From contig NZ_RAQQ01000001.1 of NCBI RefSeq assembly GCF_003610785.1, positions 434,001 through 498,000 on the forward strand: a stretch of DNA of 64,000 nt. The letters run 5' to 3'. Positions 42,100 through 50,540 of the stretch are shown in pieces. The first letter of the stretch is position 1, and the number at the start of each line of letters is the position of its first letter. The notes below the pieces were generated by a model. That model made no database searches. It was not told the origin of the DNA and saw only the letters and a program-made list of their open reading frames with translations. This DNA comes from Micromonospora globbae. GTDB taxonomy: Bacteria; Actinomycetota; Actinomycetes; Mycobacteriales; Micromonosporaceae. The translations under genes and the position numbers were made by a program.

Positions 42100-42200
42100 C
42101 GCCGGTCAAGGTACCCGCTACGGGTGCCGGTCGAGCGCCGGTCGCAGGGCGTACGCGAGATCGGCTTCCGCCGGGGTCCGGCACCGCGTAGGGTGGGCCC

Positions 42201-42260
42201 ATGCTCGCGCGTCTGACCTGCTGGTGGCCCGCCGACCCGGCGGCCATCTTCCGCGCGTAG
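42201..42260 (+). CDS. trpL: trp leader peptide with tandem Trp codons
   Basis: A 19-codon frame, ATG 42201 to TAG 42260: MLARLTCWWPADPAAIFRA. Two adjacent TGG codons sit at positions 8 and 9. It ends 88 bases before the ATG of the TrpE-TrpG fusion gene. Short peptides with WW or WWW at this place, before anthranilate synthase genes, are the hallmark of transcription attenuation in actinomycetes. The stretch resembles known Streptomyces leaders ending in -ADPAA or -AHPAA. A TAGGGT -10-like element at 42189-42194 suggests the message starts close to the ATG. Confidence 0.8.
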   Translation: MLARLTCWWPADPAAIFRA

Positions 42261-42348
42261 CTTCCCACGCGGCCGCCCGTCGAGGCGGTCGCCGGTCCTC
42301 CCGGCCCCGGGCCGCCCCGCCGGCGGCACCCGGCCCCAGGAGAACCCG
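42261..42348 (+). promoter_or_regulatory. Probable trp attenuator
   Basis: Competing stems are visible between the leader stop and the enzyme ATG. GGCGG at 42284-42288 can pair with CCGCC at 42273-42277 or with CCGCC at 42312-42316. GCCGCC (42311-42316) can instead pair with GGCGGC (42322-42327). Stalling at the Trp codons would change which form folds. The CAGGAG ribosome site at 42337 lies after the last stem, so translation control is also possible. Confidence 0.55.
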
Positions 42349-44274
42349 ATGACCCACCTGCACGACCTGCTCGCCGCCGTCGACGCCGGCGTCGACCCCG
42401 GCCCGTTCGCGCTGGTCCGCCGCGCCGAGGCCGACGGGTTGGACCTCTTCACCGGTTCCGTCCGCACGGTCGACCGGCTCGCCGACATCCCACTGCCCGC
42501 CGGTGCTCCCGGCCCACGGACGCTGGCGCTCGTGCCGCACCGGCAGATCACCGAGCGGGGCTTCGCCTGCGTCGACGACGGCGCGCCGCTGGAGTGCCTG
42601 CTGGTGGGCCGGCACGAGCGGGTCGCCCTGGCCGAGGCGCTGGCCGCCCTGCCCGAGGGCCCGGTACGCGCCACCGGCGCGGCGTTCGACGTCGGCGACG
42701 AGGAGTACGCGGCCACGGTGGGTCGGGTGCTGGCCGAGGAGATCGGGCGCGGCGAGGGCGCGAACTTCGTCATCCACCGCACACTGACCGCGACCGTGCA
42801 GGGTCCGCCCCTGGTGGCCGCGCTCGCGGCGCTGCGCCGACTGCTGCTCGCCGAGCGGGGCGCGTACTGGACGTTCGTCGTGCACACCGGCACCCGGATC
42901 CTCGTGGGCGCGAGCCCGGAGCGGCACGTGAGCGTCGACGACGGCCTCGTGATGATGAACCCGATCAGCGGCACGTTCCGCCACCCCGGTGCGGCGGCCG
43001 ACCGGGCCGCGCTGCTGCGGTTCCTCGCCGACCCGAAGGAGGTCGAGGAGCTGTACATGGTGCTCGACGAGGAACTGAAGATGATGGCCTCGGTGGCCGA
43101 GCACGGCGGGCAGGTCGTCGGGCCGTACCTGAAGGAGATGTCCCACCTGGCGCACACCGAGTACCTGCTCGCCGGGCGCAGCACCCGGGACGTCCGGGAG
43201 GTGCTGCGGGAGACGATGTTCGCCCCCACGGTCACCGGCAGCCCCATGGAGAACGCCTGCCGCGTGATCGCCCGGCACGAGCACACCGGCCGGCGCTACT
43301 ACTCCGGGGTGCTGGCGCTGCTCGGTCACGACGACGCCGGCCGGCAGACCCTCGACGCGCCGATCCTGATCCGCACCGCGGAGATCTCCCCGGCCGGCGC
43401 CCTGCGGCTGTCGGTCGGCGCCACGCTCGTGCGGCACTCGACGGCGGCCGGAGAGGTGGCGGAGACGCACGCCAAGGCCGCCGGGGTGCTAACCGCGTTG
43501 GGCCTCGGGCCGGAGGCGGACCCGGGCCGGGAGGGTGCGCCGCGCCTGGCCGACGATCCGGAGGTACGCGCCGCGCTGGCCGCCCGCAACGCGCCCCTGG
43601 CCCGGTTCTGGCTGGACCAGCGGGCGCCGGACGCCCCCGGGCTGCCCGGGCTGGCCGGCCGCACGGCGCTGATCGTCGACGGCGAGGACACCTTCACCGG
43701 CATGCTGGCCCACCAGTTGCGGGCGCTCGGCCTCGCGGTGACCGTTCGGCCGTGGCACGCGCCGGGTCCGGTCGACGCGTACGACCTCGTGGTGGTCGGC
43801 CCCGGGCCCGGTGACCCGGGCAGTGCGACCGACCCGAAGATGCGCGCCCTGCGCGGCCTGCTCACCGGGCTGCTGGACGCCGGTCGCCCGACCCTCGCGG
43901 TCTGCCTGGGACACCAGTTGCTGGCCGGGCTGCTCGGGTTGCCGCCGCACCGGCGCGACGCCCCCTACCAGGGGCTCCAGCGGGAGGTCGACATCTTCGG
44001 CACGCGCCGGCGGGTGGGCTTCTACGCCACGTTCACCGCCCGGGCCGACACCGACGGGCTGGACACCGCGTACGGCCGGGTCGAGCTGGCCCGCGACGGC
44101 GCGGACGGCGCGGTGCACGCGCTGCGCGGGCGGTCCTTCGCCGGCGTGCAGTTCCACCCGGAGTCGGTGCTGAGCCCGGACGGGATGGCCGTGCTGGCCG
44201 AGCTGCTGCCGCCGCTGCTGCCCGGTCGTCCGGCGGCCAGCGGCGCGGGACACTCCGCGGCGGGGGCCGCGTAG
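42349..44274 (+). CDS. Anthranilate synthase family protein, TrpE-TrpG fusion
   Basis: 641 residues, ATG 42349. Residues 1-415 are a chorismate-binding TrpE-type domain (GASPERHVSV, NPISGTFRHP, FAPTVTGSPMENACRVI). Residues 440-625 are a glutamine amidotransferase with Cys519 in AVCLGHQ and the His-Glu pair in QFHPES. The fused layout and segments such as VDGEDTFTGMLAHQLRALGL are shared with PhzE-type aminodeoxyisochorismate synthases and with TrpEG fusions of actinomycetes. The Trp-Trp leader upstream points to anthranilate for tryptophan. The LLES tryptophan-binding motif of feedback-inhibited TrpE is not seen near the N-terminus (LVRRAE instead). A strong terminator follows. Confidence 0.9.
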   Translation: MTHLHDLLAAVDAGVDPGPFALVRRAEADGLDLFTGSVRTVDRLADIPLPAGAPGPRTLALVPHRQITERGFACVDDGAPLECLLVGRHERVALAEALAALPEGPVRATGAAFDVGDEEYAATVGRVLAEEIGRGEGANFVIHRTLTATVQGPPLVAALAALRRLLLAERGAYWTFVVHTGTRILVGASPERHVSVDDGLVMMNPISGTFRHPGAAADRAALLRFLADPKEVEELYMVLDEELKMMASVAEHGGQVVGPYLKEMSHLAHTEYLLAGRSTRDVREVLRETMFAPTVTGSPMENACRVIARHEHTGRRYYSGVLALLGHDDAGRQTLDAPILIRTAEISPAGALRLSVGATLVRHSTAAGEVAETHAKAAGVLTALGLGPEADPGREGAPRLADDPEVRAALAARNAPLARFWLDQRAPDAPGLPGLAGRTALIVDGEDTFTGMLAHQLRALGLAVTVRPWHAPGPVDAYDLVVVGPGPGDPGSATDPKMRALRGLLTGLLDAGRPTLAVCLGHQLLAGLLGLPPHRRDAPYQGLQREVDIFGTRRRVGFYATFTARADTDGLDTAYGRVELARDGADGAVHALRGRSFAGVQFHPESVLSPDGMAVLAELLPPLLPGRPAASGAGHSAAGAA

Positions 44275-44305
44275 CGGGCCGGCAACGCGGGTACTGCCGT
44301 GGGCA

Positions 44306-44345
44306 CCGGTGGTCGGGCGGCCGAGAGCCACCGCCCGGCCACCGG
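44306..44345. terminator. Bidirectional terminator, 15-bp stem
   Basis: CCGGTGGTCGGGCGG (44306-44320) pairs with CCGCCCGGCCACCGG (44331-44345); 14 of 15 positions are Watson-Crick and one is a G-T wobble. The loop is 10 bases. It lies between the ends of the convergent TrpEG and WrbA genes. Confidence 0.75.
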
Positions 44346-44353
44346 CCGTCCGC

Positions 44354-44971
44354 TCAGCCGGCGAGCCCCTTCTTCACGGCGGCGCCGATCTGCACGGCGC
44401 GCCGGGCGGTCAGTGCGGTGGCCGTCAACGCGATGTCGTCCGGTGCGATCTCGCCGTTGTTGCTGGTGTGCGACGCGCCGTACGGGTTGCCCGCGATGAA
44501 CTGGCTGGTGTCGGTGTAACCGGGGGTCACGACGATGCCGCCCCAGTGGTAGAAGACGTTGAACAGCGAGAGCAGCGTGGCCTCCTGGCCACCGTGGGCC
44601 GTGCCGGTCGTGCAGAACGCGGAGTAGACCTTGTTGACCAGCACGCCCTGCGACCAGAGTGGGCCGGTGGTGTCGATGAACTGCTTGAGCTGGGCGGCCA
44701 TCACGCCGTACCGGGTGGGCGTCCCGAAGATCACCACGTCGGCCCAGGAGAGGTCGTCCAGCTGCGCCTCGGGGACGTCCTGGGTCTCCAGGCGGTGCGC
44801 CTCCCAGCCGGAGTTCGAGCGGATCGCCTCGTCCGGCGCCAGCTCGCGCACCTTGCGCAGGCGTACCTCGGCCCCGGCGTCGCCGGCCGCCTCGCACGCC
44901 GCCTGCGCCATCTGGTACGTGATGCCGGTGGCGCTGTAGTAGATCACCGCGACCTTGACCCGGTCAGCCAT
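44354..44971 (-). CDS. wrbA: NAD(P)H:quinone oxidoreductase WrbA
   Basis: 205 residues, ATG 44971 with AAGGGG site. Flavodoxin fold: FMN phosphate loop YYSATGITYQMA (residue 12), FGTPTRYGVMAAQLKQFIDT (about 82), VYSAFCTTGTAHGGQEATLL (about 110), and YGASHTSNNGEIAPDD near the C-terminus. All are diagnostic of WrbA. It reduces quinones by two electrons in the cytoplasm and protects against oxidative stress. Single gene; divergent from the acetyltransferase. Confidence 0.95.
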   Translation of the reverse strand: MADRVKVAVIYYSATGITYQMAQAACEAAGDAGAEVRLRKVRELAPDEAIRSNSGWEAHRLETQDVPEAQLDDLSWADVVIFGTPTRYGVMAAQLKQFIDTTGPLWSQGVLVNKVYSAFCTTGTAHGGQEATLLSLFNVFYHWGGIVVTPGYTDTSQFIAGNPYGASHTSNNGEIAPDDIALTATALTARRAVQIGAAVKKGLAG

Positions 44972-45091
44972 CGGAACGTCCCCTTCCGCACGTGTGTCGG
45001 CTCCGGCGACTACCCCCGCACTCCCCCGGCAAACGCTCCGTCCGGGCGACCCCGCCGACCGCGGGCGCCGCGGCACCGCGATGCTGGAGGC

Positions 45092-45580
45092 ATGCTGATC
45101 CGACCCGCCACCACCGACGACTGGCCACGGATCTGGCCCTTCCTGCGCCGGATCGTCGCCGCCGGGGACACGTACACCTGGCCACGGGACGTCGAGGAGG
45201 ACACCGCGCGGCGGCTGTGGCTCGTGCCGCCACCCGGGCGCACCGTCGTGGCCGTCACGCCCGACGGCGCGGTCCTCGGCTCGGCGAAGCTCGTGCCCAA
45301 CCAGCTCGGGCCGGGTGGGCACGTCGCCAACGCGAGCTTCATGGTGGCGCCGGAGGCCGGCGGCCGGGGCGTCGGGCGGGCACTCGCCGAGCACGTGCTG
45401 GAGCGGGCCCGCGCCGACGGCTACCGGGCGATGCAGTTCAACGCCGTGGTGGCGACGAACACCAGGGCGGTGGCGCTGTGGCGCTCGCTGGGCTTCGAGG
45501 TCGTCGGGCGGATCCCGGACGGCTTCCACCACCCGACGCGGGGCTACGTCGACCTGCTCGTCATGTACCGCCGGCTCTGA
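45092..45580 (+). CDS. GNAT-family N-acetyltransferase
   Basis: 162 residues, ATG 45092 after a GGAGG site. GNAT motifs: LIRPATTDDWPRIWPFLRRI, ASFMVAPEAGGRGVGRALAE (acetyl-CoA pyrophosphate loop G-R-G-V-G-R-A), and FNAVVATNTRAVALWRSLGF. The segment RRIVAAGDTYTWPRD recalls phosphinothricin or L-amino acid acetyltransferases, but the substrate is not determinable. Confidence 0.93.
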   Translation: MLIRPATTDDWPRIWPFLRRIVAAGDTYTWPRDVEEDTARRLWLVPPPGRTVVAVTPDGAVLGSAKLVPNQLGPGGHVANASFMVAPEAGGRGVGRALAEHVLERARADGYRAMQFNAVVATNTRAVALWRSLGFEVVGRIPDGFHHPTRGYVDLLVMYRRL

Positions 45581-45603
45581 CACCGCGGTGGCCCCACACG
45601 GGG

Positions 45604-45641
45604 GATCGCGCCGCGTCGGCACGAGCCGCCGTGGCGCGATC
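45604..45641. terminator. Hairpin terminator between convergent genes
   Basis: GATCGCGCC (45604-45612) pairs with GGCGCGATC (45633-45641), with an inner CGGC/GCCG stem around an ACGA loop. It serves the acetyltransferase gene and the convergent DUF4190-like gene. Confidence 0.7.
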
Positions 45642-45691
45642 GGGAGCACGGGCGGGCGTGCCCGTGCCCGTCCGGGAGGTCCCCGTCCCGG

Positions 45692-46075
45692 TCAGCTGAT
45701 CCGGCTCCGCAGGTCGTCGACCTGATCCTGGAGCCGGTTCACCGCGCCCTCGTTGTTGAGGACCGTGGTGACGCCGGCGATGAACACGAGCCCGAGTATC
45801 AGGGCGATGATGCTGAGCACGAGACCACCGATGGTGACCCCGCGTCCGGTCACACCGGGTCGCGCGGCCATCCGGAGCCCGACGACGCCGAGGATGATCC
45901 CGATGATGCCGAGGATGATCCCGGCCCACGAGAGGATGGCGGTCAGGACGCACACCATGGCGGAGACGCCGAACACCAGGCTGAAGGTCGCGGCAGCGCT
46001 GGTCTTGGCCGCGGTGCCCCGGTCCCGACGCGCCGGTGCGCCGGCGCCCCGCATCGGTTCGCTGGACGCAGTCAT
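45692..46075 (-). CDS. DUF4190-like small membrane protein
   Basis: 127 residues, ATG 46075 with GGAAGGGAGA site. A polar N-terminus (30 residues) is followed by two to three helices (about 30-105) rich in Ile/Gly/Leu (AGIILGIIGIILGVVGLRMA; VTIGGLVLSIIALILGLVF), the pattern of DUF4190. The C-terminal 20 residues (NRLQDQVDDLRSRIS) form a short amphipathic helix. The function of the family is unknown. Confidence 0.8.
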   Translation of the reverse strand: MTASSEPMRGAGAPARRDRGTAAKTSAAATFSLVFGVSAMVCVLTAILSWAGIILGIIGIILGVVGLRMAARPGVTGRGVTIGGLVLSIIALILGLVFIAGVTTVLNNEGAVNRLQDQVDDLRSRIS

Positions 46076-46267
46076 GACTCTCCCTTCCGTACGCGCGGCG
46101 CGCGCACTTGGCGCGTCGCATCCCCGCTGCCGCGACTGTTATGCCTTCCCACCGCTCGCCCCGTCCGCGCCCGGGGCGTCCCGCCCGCGTCGAGGCGGCT
46201 CCCGCCGCCCCGGATCTGTCGTGGGGCGGGCCTAGGCTGAACGCCCGGATCCGGCGAAGGGAGTTCC

Positions 46268-47362
46268 ATGCGACTGACCGGGAGCGAGGCGCTCGCCCTG
46301 CGGATGACGAGCCTGCTGCTGCGTCCGCACCCGGCCGTGGTCCCGGGGACGGTGGCCGAGGTGGTCGAGTGGTTCGGCGCCATGCAGGCGCAGGACCTGG
46401 CCAGCGGCCTCTGGTCGCTCGGCGCCCGGCTGCCCGCCCTCACCCAGGCGGACGTGCAGGCCGCCCTGGAGCGGCGGGAGGCGCTGCGCACCTGGCCGAT
46501 GCGGGGCACGGTCCACCTCGTCCCGCCCCGCGACGCCCGCTGGATGCTGGAGCTCACCGGCGTCCGGTCGCTGGCGAGCGCGGCGACCCGCCGGGCCGCG
46601 CTGGGCCTCTCCGCCGCGGACGCGGACCGGGCCGTGGAGGTGCTGGGCGCGGCGCTGTCCGGCGGCGGGCGGCTCACCCGGGCGCGGTGCCTGGCGGCGC
46701 TCAACGACGCCGGTATCGGCACCGACGGCCAGCGCGGTTACCACCTGCTGTGGTACGCGAGCGTCCTCGGCGTGACCTGCCTCGCGCCGAACGTCGGCAC
46801 CGAGCAGACCTTCGTGCTGCTCGACGAGTGGGTGCCGGCGCCGCGCCGGCTGGACCGCGACGAGGCGCTCGCCACCCTCGCGCTCCGCTACGTCCGCTCC
46901 CACGGCCCGGTGACCGCCCGCGAGTTCGCCGGCTGGACGGGGCTGACCCTGACCGACGCGCGCCGGGGCGTGGCCGCCGCGGGTGACGCGCTCGCGACCG
47001 TCGAGGTCGACGGGGAGGCGATGCTGGTCGACGCCGCGCTGCTGGACGCGTCCCGGGCACCGGTCGACGACCTGCTCGTGCTGCCCGGCTTCGACGAGTA
47101 CCTGCTCGGCTACAAGGACCGCTCGCTGATGCTCGACGCGGCCCACCGCGACGCGATCATCCCGGGCAACAACGGGGTCTTCCAGCCCACGGTGGTGCAG
47201 GCGGGCCGGGTGGTGGGCACCTGGAAACGCGCCGTCGGCCGGCGCGAGGTGAAGGTCGTCGTCCGTCCGCTGGCCGCGCTCGACCGCCCCCGCGTGGAGA
47301 AGGCCCTCGACCGCTACGCCGGCTTCCTCGGCCTGCCGTTGCGGGTCGACTGGCCGGCCTGA
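46268..47362 (+). CDS. Winged-helix DNA-binding protein (AlkX/PF06224 family)
   Basis: 364 residues, ATG 46268, AAGGGA site upstream. The family signature GAMQAQDLASGLWSLGAR (near residue 38) is followed by RTWPMRGTVHLV (about 76) and LLPGFDEYLLGYKDRS near 280. These mark the HTH_42 family, which includes YcaQ and AlkX DNA glycosylases that unhook interstrand crosslinks. Whether this copy has glycosylase activity is not shown; actinomycetes often hold several paralogues. Single gene. Confidence 0.87.
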   Translation: MRLTGSEALALRMTSLLLRPHPAVVPGTVAEVVEWFGAMQAQDLASGLWSLGARLPALTQADVQAALERREALRTWPMRGTVHLVPPRDARWMLELTGVRSLASAATRRAALGLSAADADRAVEVLGAALSGGGRLTRARCLAALNDAGIGTDGQRGYHLLWYASVLGVTCLAPNVGTEQTFVLLDEWVPAPRRLDRDEALATLALRYVRSHGPVTAREFAGWTGLTLTDARRGVAAAGDALATVEVDGEAMLVDAALLDASRAPVDDLLVLPGFDEYLLGYKDRSLMLDAAHRDAIIPGNNGVFQPTVVQAGRVVGTWKRAVGRREVKVVVRPLAALDRPRVEKALDRYAGFLGLPLRVDWPA

Positions 47363-47403
47363 GCGCCGGTGGGGCGGGTCGGGGTGGTCATCGCCGACGC
47401 GCC

Positions 47404-47443
47404 GCGACGGGACCGGCGGGGCGACCCCGCGCGGCCCCGTCGC
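47404..47443. terminator. Probable hairpin terminator
   Basis: GCGACGGG (47404-47411) and CCCGTCGC (47436-47443) form an 8-bp stem, with an inner GGGG/CCCC pairing. It lies between the AlkX-like gene and the convergent end of the sugar importer operon. Confidence 0.5.
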
Positions 47444-47451
47444 CGTACGCG

Positions 47452-48657
47452 TCAGTCGGCGAGCGCCCCGGCGGCCCGGCCCTCGTGCAGGGTCAGGTTC
47501 CGGCCGTTGGTGGGGTCGAACAGGTGGATCTTCTCCAGGTTGAACCACACGCGACGGGTCCCGCCCTCGGTCACCGGCGACTCGGCCGACAGCCGGGTGA
47601 CGAGGTTGGCCCCACCGCCGGTGAAGTCGGCCCCCGCGTCGGCCGCCAGCTCCTCCAGCTCGGCGGCGCTGGCCCGCTCCCCCTCGACCGTGAAGTAGAC
47701 GTACTTGTCCGAGCCCATCGACTCGACGATCTCGACGGGCGCCTCGAACTCCATCCCGCGCCGGCGGGTCTCCTCGTCGACCAGCTCCGCGTCCTCGAAG
47801 TGCTCGGGACGGATGCCGAGGATGAGTTCGCGGGGCGCGTCGGCGGACTCCAGCTCGCGCCGGATCCGGTCCCCGACGGGCACGTCGCCCAGGGCGGTGC
47901 GCAGCGTCCCGTCCTGCACGGCGGCGTGCAGGAAGTTCATCGACGGCGAGCCGATGAACCCGGCCACGAACAGGTTGCGCGGGTGGTCGTACAGCTCCTG
48001 CGGCGGGCCGACCTGCTGCACCTCGCCGCCGCGCATGATCACGACCCGGTCGCCGAGGGTCATGGCCTCCGTCTGGTCGTGGGTGACGTAGACGGTGGTG
48101 GTGCCGAGCTGCTTCTGCAGCCGGGACACGACCGTGCGCATCTGCACCCGCAGCTTCGCGTCGAGGTTGGACAGCGGCTCGTCCATGAGGAATGCCTTGG
48201 GCTGCCGGACGATGGCCCGCCCCATCGCCACGCGCTGCCGCTGCCCACCGGAGAGGTTGGCCGGCTTGCGGTCCAGCAACGGGGTCAGTTCGAGGACCTT
48301 CGCCGCCTCCTCGACCTTCTGGTTGATCGTCTCCCGGTCCAGCTTCTGCAACTTCAGCGGGAACGCCATGTTCTCCCGCACGCTCATGTTCGGGTAGAGC
48401 GCGTACGACTGGAACACCATGGCGATGTCGCGGTCCCGGGGCGCCTTGTCGTTGACCCGCTCGCCGCCGATGCGCAGCTCACCGGAGCTGATGTCCTCCA
48501 GACCGGCGATCATGTTGAGGGTGGTGGACTTGCCGCAGCCCGAGGGGCCGACCAGGATCACGAACTCGCCGTCGGCGATCTCCAGGTCGACGTCCCGCAC
48601 CGCGACGGTTCCGTCGGGGAACCGCTTGCTCACCTTGTCGAGCACGATGTCAGCCAC
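47452..48657 (-). CDS. sugC: Trehalose-type ABC importer ATPase (SugC-like)
   Basis: 401 residues. GTG 48657 is chosen, with an AGGTGG site 6 bases upstream; GTG 48666 would add three residues. Walker A GPSGCGKST (about 35), Q-loop FQSYALYPNMSV, signature LSGGQRQRVAMGRAI, Walker B AFLMDEPLSNLDAKLR. The C-terminal regulatory OB-like domain (from about 240) resembles mycobacterial SugC closely (GSPSMNF; GIRPEH; SMGSDKYVYF). It powers the importer encoded by the three genes upstream. As in mycobacteria, it is last in the order lpqY-sugA-sugB-sugC. Confidence 0.9.
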   Translation of the reverse strand: MADIVLDKVSKRFPDGTVAVRDVDLEIADGEFVILVGPSGCGKSTTLNMIAGLEDISSGELRIGGERVNDKAPRDRDIAMVFQSYALYPNMSVRENMAFPLKLQKLDRETINQKVEEAAKVLELTPLLDRKPANLSGGQRQRVAMGRAIVRQPKAFLMDEPLSNLDAKLRVQMRTVVSRLQKQLGTTTVYVTHDQTEAMTLGDRVVIMRGGEVQQVGPPQELYDHPRNLFVAGFIGSPSMNFLHAAVQDGTLRTALGDVPVGDRIRRELESADAPRELILGIRPEHFEDAELVDEETRRRGMEFEAPVEIVESMGSDKYVYFTVEGERASAAELEELAADAGADFTGGGANLVTRLSAESPVTEGGTRRVWFNLEKIHLFDPTNGRNLTLHEGRAAGALAD

Positions 48658-48666
48658 TGTTACCAC

Positions 48667-49503
48667 CTATCCCTTGACCGCGCCGGAGGTCAGGCCGGAG
48701 ACGATGCGGCGCTGGAAGAAGAGCACGAAGAGGATGATCGGAATGGTGATCACCACGGCGGCGGCGCAGATGGCCCCGGTCGGGTCCTCGAACTGCGACT
48801 CACCGGTGAAGAACGACAACGCCACCGGCACCGTACGGGCCCGTTCGGTCGAGGTGAGCGTGATGGCGAAGAGGAAGTCGTTCCAGCAGAAGATGAAGAC
48901 CAGGATCGCCGTGGTGAACAGGCCGGGCGCCGCGAGCGGCGCGATCACCCGGCGGAACGCCTGGCCCTGGGTGGCGCCGTCCATCTTGGCCGCCTTCTCC
49001 AGATCCCAGGGGATCTGCTTGAAGAACGCCGACAGCGTGTAGATCGCCAGCGGCAGGGCGAACGTGATGTACGGCAGGATCAGCCCCGGCCAGGTGTCGA
49101 ACAGGTGGAGCTGCCGTTCGATCTCGAACAGCGGGGACACGAGCGACACCTGCGGGAACATCGCGATCAGCAGGGAGACCCCGACGAGCAGCCGCTTGCC
49201 GGGGAAGTCCAGCCGGGCGATCGCGTACGCGGCCATGGCGCCGAGCACCACGGCGACCGCCGTGGCGATCAGGGCGATGCCGATCGAGTTCACCAGGGCC
49301 CGGACGAACTGGTCGGTGTCGAAGATCGTCCGGTAGTTGTCCAGCGTCCACTCCCGGGGGATGAAGCGCCCGTCGGTGAGCGTGGCCGGGGTCTTGAACG
49401 ACAGCGACGCGATCCAGAGCACCGGGATCAGCGCGAACACGACCACGACGGCGTCCAGCAGACCCCACCGCAGCTTCGCCCGCGTGGTGGTTTCGGTAGC
49501 CAT
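48667..49503 (-). CDS. sugB: ABC sugar permease (SugB/MalG type)
   Basis: 278 residues, ATG 49503. Six helices and the EAA loop [20 protein letters not shown] (near 185) that docks the ATPase, with the final KG tail common in MalG proteins. It forms the transmembrane channel with the MalF-type partner. It starts one base after that gene's stop (49505) and ends just before the ATPase start, so all four genes are one operon. Confidence 0.9.
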   Translation of the reverse strand: MATETTTRAKLRWGLLDAVVVVFALIPVLWIASLSFKTPATLTDGRFIPREWTLDNYRTIFDTDQFVRALVNSIGIALIATAVAVVLGAMAAYAIARLDFPGKRLLVGVSLLIAMFPQVSLVSPLFEIERQLHLFDTWPGLILPYITFALPLAIYTLSAFFKQIPWDLEKAAKMDGATQGQAFRRVIAPLAAPGLFTTAILVFIFCWNDFLFAITLTSTERARTVPVALSFFTGESQFEDPTGAICAAAVVITIPIILFVLFFQRRIVSGLTSGAVKG

Positions 49504-49504
49504 C

Positions 49505-50497
49505 TCAACGCCTCTCGTCGTCCGAGCTGCCGGGGGCAGCGGTGCCGAAGAGCTTCACGAAGATGAACGCGATGATCGCCACGGTGATGAAGATCAGCAC
49601 GGACATCGTCGACCCGATGCCGAGGTTGAGGCCCCGGATCAGGTTGTTGTAGGCCAGCATCGACACCGACGAGGTCTCGTTGCCGCCGGCGGTGAGCACG
49701 AAGATGTTGTCGAAGACCCGGAACGCGTCGAGCGTGCGGAACAGCAGCGCGACCAGGATGGCCGGCTTCATCACCGGCAGCATCACCCTGGTGAACCGCT
49801 GCCACGCCGTCGCGCCGTCGGTGCTGGCCGCCTTCAGGAGGTCCTCGGGCACCAGCGCCAGCCCGGCCATCAGCAGCAGCGCCATGAACGGGGTGGTCTT
49901 CCAGATCTCGGCGAGCATGATGATCGCCAGGGAACTGGCCCGCTCGGTGAGCGGGGCGCCGTCGCTGAACAGGTTGGCCAGGTACCCGGTGCCGGGCGTC
50001 CACGCGTACCGCCAGGAGAAGGCGGCCACCACCGTCACGATCCCGTACGGGATCAGGGCGGCCGTCCGCACGATCCCCCGGCCGACCAGCGTGCGGTGCA
50101 TGACGAGCGCCAGGCCCATGCCGAGCACCAGTTCGACGGCGACCGTGACCACCGTGATGAGGGCCGTCACCCCGAAGGCCGTCCACCAGAACTCGTTGGT
50201 CAGCACGGTGAGGTAGTTCTCCAGCCCGACGAACTCGCGCTCGTCGGGGAAGCGCAGGTCGAAGCGCTGCAACGACAGCCAGACCGAGTAGATGATCGGG
50301 TACGCGGTGACCGCGAGCATGACCAGCGCGGCGGGCGCGCAGAGCAGCCAGCCGAGCCGGCGCTCGGCCTTCTTGTTCTCGCTCAGCGGCGGCCGGCGCC
50401 GGCCGGCGCGCTGCGTCGGCACCGCGGCGTGGCGTCCGCCGGCGCGTTCCGCCTGGGCGGCGACATCCGCCCCGGTCGGGGTGGCGTTGACACTCAT
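49505..50497 (-). CDS. sugA: ABC sugar permease (SugA/MalF type)
   Basis: 330 residues, ATG 50497 with a GGAGGGAGGC site. A 50-residue polar N-terminus precedes six helices; the EAA loop is [20 protein letters not shown] near 235. Membrane partner of the MalG-type subunit. The assignment to a trehalose system follows from gene order and the close match of the ATPase to SugC, not from this subunit itself. Confidence 0.9.
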   Translation of the reverse strand: MSVNATPTGADVAAQAERAGGRHAAVPTQRAGRRRPPLSENKKAERRLGWLLCAPAALVMLAVTAYPIIYSVWLSLQRFDLRFPDEREFVGLENYLTVLTNEFWWTAFGVTALITVVTVAVELVLGMGLALVMHRTLVGRGIVRTAALIPYGIVTVVAAFSWRYAWTPGTGYLANLFSDGAPLTERASSLAIIMLAEIWKTTPFMALLLMAGLALVPEDLLKAASTDGATAWQRFTRVMLPVMKPAILVALLFRTLDAFRVFDNIFVLTAGGNETSSVSMLAYNNLIRGLNLGIGSTMSVLIFITVAIIAFIFVKLFGTAAPGSSDDERR

Positions 50498-50540
50498 GAC
50501 GCCGCCTCCCTCCGGCCGGTGAGCCGCTCGGATCGCTCTC

